DNA of 8,161 bases from Nitrososphaerales archaeon TH1920 (GTDB lineage: Archaea > Thermoproteota > Nitrososphaeria > Nitrososphaerales > Nitrososphaeraceae), in assembly GCA_014523495.1 (NCBI GenBank), contig JAATVM010000081.1, forward strand, positions 1-8,161, written 5' to 3'. The position numbers and the translations under genes are program-made. Below the pieces are notes generated by a model. The model ran no database searches. It saw only the letters and a list, made by a program, of their open reading frames with translations, and had not been told where the DNA came from. Of this stretch, positions 5,799 through 8,161 are shown piece by piece (the stretch's first letter is position 1; the number at the start of each line of letters is the position of its first letter).

Positions 5799-7265
5799 AT
5801 GAATACCTATGATACTGTTATGAAACTCGCACTTGAACGAGGTTTTTACTTTCCCAGCTGCGAAATTTATGGAGATGCCCATGCAGGATTCTGGGAGTAT
5901 GGGCCAACAGGTACCAATATGAAAAACAAGTTCATTGAACTGTGGAGAAGGGAATTATTGAGACGTGATGATATGATAGAAATTGATGGTTCGCAGATAA
6001 TGAGCAAAAGTGTATTTATTGCTTCAGGTCATCTTGATAATTTTACAGACCCGGTAATAAAATGCAAAAATTGTGGGGCTACATTCAGGGCAGATAAATA
6101 TATTGCTGAAAAATCCGGGAAAGAAATACCAGAATTACTCTCTGGAAATGAAATTGATAAAATAGTAGAAGAATATAATTTGAGATGTCCTACATGTAAA
6201 GGCACTTTTCTTGAATCAAGCAGATTCAACATGATGTTTAAAGTTGAAATAGGTCCTTCCAAGGAAGAAGCATATCTGAGACCAGAAACGTGTCAGTCAA
6301 TTTTTGTAGATTTCCCGAGAATTTTCAAAACAATGAGAGGAAGACTTCCATTGGCAGTTGCACAGGTTGGTAAAAGTTTTAGAAATGAGATTGCACCTCG
6401 GCAGAGCCTATTGAGGTTGAGGGAATTCTATCAAGCAGAAATTGAAGTGTTTTGCAATCCAAATAGATTAAATGATTTATCAAAATTTGAACAGGTTAAG
6501 GATACATCGCTTAAATTATTCATTAAAAATTCATATCACACAATCTGTGCAGAAGATGCAGTACGAGAAGGATATTTACCAAACAAACTAGTAGCTTACT
6601 ATCTTTCTCTCCTAACTCTGTTTTACAGCAAGACAGGGATAATTATGGAACGTACTAGATTTAGACAATTATCAGATGAAGAAAAAGCATTTTACGCATC
6701 GACAGCCTTTGATTTTGAAGTTGAAACTAGCGTTGGATGGTTGGAATTAGTTGCATGCAATTATAGATCAGATTATGATTTAAAAAAACACAGCATGATA
6801 AGTAAACAAAATCTTAATGTCATCGACCCATCTGATAATGCTAAGGTACTACCGCATCTGTTTGAGCTATCGATGGGGATAGACAGAAGTATTTATTCAA
6901 TATTGGAACATTCTTATTATGAAGATATTGAAGCGAAGCGTGTAGTATTAAGACTTGTGCCTCCAATAGCTCCTATACTTATCGGAGTTCTTCCACTAGT
7001 AACAAAGGATGGTCTGCGAGAAAAAGCCCAAGACATATATTCAAAATTGAAGTTAGATTATTCTACATTTTATGATGAATCAGGTTCTATAGGTAGGAGA
7101 TATAGAAGACTCGAAGAAATAGGAGCACCATTTGCCCTGACTATTGACAATCAAACTATGAAAGATGATACGGTTACAATAAGATATAGAGATACAATGT
7201 TGCAAGAAAGGGTAAAGGTTTCAGAGGTTTCTAATTTTCTTGATGAAATTGTCGAGCTTAAATAA
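5799..7265 (+). CDS. glyS: Glycyl-tRNA synthetase (class II, alpha2 type)
   Basis: Charges tRNA-Gly with glycine in the cytoplasm. The N-terminal catalytic part starts with RGFYFPSCEIYGDAHAGFWE (14-33) and continues through SGHLDNFTDP (76-85). A zinc site is formed by C89/C92 (KCKNCG) and C130/C133 (RCPTCKG). RPETCQ (161-166) and motif 2, SFRNEIAPRQSLLRLREFYQ (193-212, Arg195), follow; then GWLELVACNYRSDYDLKKHS (313-332) and motif 3, LFELSMGIDR (354-363). The anticodon-binding domain covers about 380-480 (RLVPPIAPILIGVLP, 385-399; DESGSIGRRYRR, 426-437). It is shorter (488) than archaeal relatives of around 570 residues, mainly because the segment between YDLKKH and motif 3 is short, as in bacterial alpha2 enzymes such as that of Thermus. 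ATG start, the only ATG among the complete genes here. T-rich termination follows. Confidence 0.96.
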   Translation: MNTYDTVMKLALERGFYFPSCEIYGDAHAGFWEYGPTGTNMKNKFIELWRRELLRRDDMIEIDGSQIMSKSVFIASGHLDNFTDPVIKCKNCGATFRADKYIAEKSGKEIPELLSGNEIDKIVEEYNLRCPTCKGTFLESSRFNMMFKVEIGPSKEEAYLRPETCQSIFVDFPRIFKTMRGRLPLAVAQVGKSFRNEIAPRQSLLRLREFYQAEIEVFCNPNRLNDLSKFEQVKDTSLKLFIKNSYHTICAEDAVREGYLPNKLVAYYLSLLTLFYSKTGIIMERTRFRQLSDEEKAFYASTAFDFEVETSVGWLELVACNYRSDYDLKKHSMISKQNLNVIDPSDNAKVLPHLFELSMGIDRSIYSILEHSYYEDIEAKRVVLRLVPPIAPILIGVLPLVTKDGLREKAQDIYSKLKLDYSTFYDESGSIGRRYRRLEEIGAPFALTIDNQTMKDDTVTIRYRDTMLQERVKVSEVSNFLDEIVELK

Positions 7266-7303
7266 TGAAGAATTATTTAGACAAGGCAGCAGTTTATTAA
7301 ATC

Positions 7304-7315
7304 GTATTATTTTTT
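7304..7315 (+). terminator. T-rich terminator after glyS
   Basis: GTATTATTTTTT ends in six T about 45 bases after the glyS stop, the kind of T-tract used for archaeal termination. No strong hairpin precedes it. Confidence 0.45.
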
Positions 7316-7333
7316 GGCTACTTTCAGTACTAA

Positions 7334-7341
7334 CTTAATAT
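7334..7341 (+). promoter_or_regulatory. Candidate TATA-like box for the CHRD gene
   Basis: CTTAATAT lies about 64 bases before the TTG start at 7402, which would give a leader near 40 bases. No TATA-like box sits at the leaderless distance, and no Shine-Dalgarno is visible before the TTG. Weak call. Confidence 0.2.
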
Positions 7342-7401
7342 GCATTTGTCATTGAGCATAAGGCTTTTAGGACATGAAGATAATAACAAGATAACAAAGT
7401 A

Positions 7402-7929
7402 TTGGTTTTAAAGAATGTCACAGAAACTAGGCTTGTATTAGCGATCATTACTCTAGTCGTTATCTCGGGCACAACAATAATAACAACGCAAGTGCTGGGA
7501 GTAAAATTTGTTGCTACAATGTCAGGTGATCAGGTAACTCCTCCAACGAATACAAGTGTAAATGGTAATGCCTCATTTAGAACTACTACTCATGATACTG
7601 TGATAAAGTACAAGATAAAGGTAGCAGGATCATCTGATGTAACGAGTGCTGACATTCACTTGGGAAAAAAGGGGGAAAATGGCGAGGCGGTGGTTGATCT
7701 TTTGAAAGACAGCAAAAAGAACGGAATAAAACTGGGAACATCAATAAGAGGAAATATCAATAGCTCCGATCTAAAGGGACCTCTAAAAGGCAAAATGATA
7801 GCAGAATTGATTTCTGCAATGAGCAATGGAAGTACTTTTGTGAATATTGATACACCTTATCATGAGAATGGTGAGATCAGAGGGCAAATAGACCTACTTC
7901 GGAATGTTAATTCAACCAAACTAAAGTGA
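7402..7929 (+). CDS. Exported or membrane-anchored CHRD-domain protein
   Basis: A 175-residue protein with a hydrophobic N-terminal segment (about 11-33, LVLAIITLVVISGTTIITTQ then VLG) that acts as signal peptide or membrane anchor, followed by one CHRD domain (about 35-165). The domain starts VKFVATMSGDQVTPP (34-48) and ends FVNIDTPYHENGEIRGQI (146-163), the typical CHRD closing signature. ADIHLGKKGENG (83-94) is the central conserved strand. The domain is named after chordin and its biochemical role in archaea is not established; in Nitrososphaeria it is common in predicted extracellular proteins. Six N-glycosylation sequons are present (N5, N50, N56, N120, N142, N170), five of them in the exported part, fitting a surface protein. 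TTG is the only early start, and the first internal Met is residue 40, past the hydrophobic segment. It appears to be monocistronic. Confidence 0.88.
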   Translation: MVLKNVTETRLVLAIITLVVISGTTIITTQVLGVKFVATMSGDQVTPPTNTSVNGNASFRTTTHDTVIKYKIKVAGSSDVTSADIHLGKKGENGEAVVDLLKDSKKNGIKLGTSIRGNINSSDLKGPLKGKMIAELISAMSNGSTFVNIDTPYHENGEIRGQIDLLRNVNSTKLK

Positions 7930-7945
7930 AATTTTGTAAATATAA

Positions 7946-7959
7946 CTACAGAATTGTAG
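7946..7959. repeat. Small inverted repeat after the CHRD gene
   Basis: CTACA and TGTAG around GAAT, 16 bases past the CHRD stop. A five-pair stem with no T-run after it; possibly part of a 3' end structure. Confidence 0.2.
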
Positions 7960-7989
7960 ACTCATCAATCTGAATCCTATCATTATTCC

Positions 7990-8004
7990 AGACTAAATTA
8001 GTCT
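7990..8004. promoter_or_regulatory. 15-base inverted repeat before the right-edge gene
   Basis: AGACTAA and TTAGTCT are separated by one A, a perfect seven-base dyad about 73 bases before the ATG at 8077 and 60 bases after the CHRD stop. It lies upstream of the probable TATA-like box, where an archaeal regulator could bind. No T-run follows, so a terminator is less likely. Confidence 0.3.
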
Positions 8005-8040
8005 TCAATATAATGGCATTGATCTGCACTACATACATTG

Positions 8041-8048
8041 ATATATGA
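8041..8048 (+). promoter_or_regulatory. TATA-like box for the right-edge gene
   Basis: ATATATGA, within TTGATATATGATT, is centred about 32 bases before the ATG at 8077, predicting a leader of only a few bases. This supports the partial ORF as a real gene. Confidence 0.4.
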
Positions 8049-8076
8049 TTGAACCCAAAAACTCGTAGATCAATCA

Positions 8077-8161
8077 ATGGCAAAACAAGATCCAAATCCT
8101 CTCCCTTATGGAGCATTACCTTATTTTCAGATACATTATTTAATTGAACCAGTCAAGATAG
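8077..8161 (+). CDS. Unidentified gene, N-terminal 28 codons only; 3' end outside window
   Basis: ATG at 8077 opens a frame with no stop to the window edge, starting MAKQDPNPLPYGALPYFQIH (1-20) and then YLIEPVKI. I do not recognise it. The visible part is rich in Pro and aromatic residues, with no evident signal peptide or membrane segment. A well-placed TATA-like box supports a real gene, as does the absence of any competing frame. It lies downstream of CHRD on the same strand, 147 bases away, and appears to have its own promoter. Confidence 0.5.
   Translation, partial: MAKQDPNPLPYGALPYFQIHYLIEPVKI

Noticed and set aside
6029..6262. Minus-strand open frame of 77 codons inside glyS
   Set aside because: Shadow of the GlyRS zinc-binding region; no independent support.
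1..8161. CRISPR array, insertion sequence, prophage or defence island
   Set aside because: No regularly spaced repeats, transposase, integrase or known defence domains were seen; gene content is mostly core archaeal housekeeping.

Overview
This AT-rich window carries seven complete protein genes plus two cut by the window edges. It looks like chromosomal DNA of an ammonia-oxidising archaeon of the Nitrososphaeria (Thaumarchaeota), possibly near Nitrososphaera or Nitrosocosmicus. The domain is clear from the sequence: a heterodimeric archaeal/eukaryotic-type DNA primase (PriS plus iron-sulfur PriL), a compact class II glycyl-tRNA synthetase, TATA-like boxes upstream of several genes, and few Shine-Dalgarno sites. 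The lineage is an inference from low GC and from an exported CHRD-domain protein, a family common in that group. No mobile element, CRISPR array, tRNA or rRNA was recognised.

Layout. The left edge holds the C-terminal half of a MurG-like (GT28) glycosyltransferase on the + strand. It converges on a minus-strand pair: a class I glutamine amidotransferase (1761-2321) followed by a protein with an N-terminal C39-like cysteine-peptidase fold and C-terminal TPR repeats (756-1724). After a 259-base gap comes the primase operon, also on the minus strand: priL (3730-4746), then priS (2581-3729), with no base between the priL stop and the priS start. A short divergent promoter region separates priL from nfo (endonuclease IV, 4830-5696, + strand). 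Downstream on the + strand are glyS (5799-7265), a membrane-anchored or secreted CHRD protein (7402-7929), and the first 28 codons of an unidentified gene (from 8077).

How the genes work together. priL/priS and nfo are genome-maintenance genes (primer synthesis and abasic-site repair) sharing a divergent intergenic region. glyS is translation housekeeping. The amidotransferase and C39-TPR genes form a likely two-gene unit without an obvious pathway. Both are altered at otherwise conserved active-site positions, so they are the least explained part of the window. The CHRD protein and the glycosyltransferase probably relate to the cell envelope but are not adjacent.

The most striking overall feature is start-codon use. 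Six of the seven complete genes have TTG as the only plausible initiation codon, often with a TATA-like box about 22-31 bases upstream, which suggests leaderless or nearly leaderless mRNAs beginning with UUG. The other main point is that PriS carries an extra pair of CxxC motifs inserted into its zinc-knuckle region. Nothing here is clearly a new defence or mobile system; most of the window is ordinary archaeal core genome.
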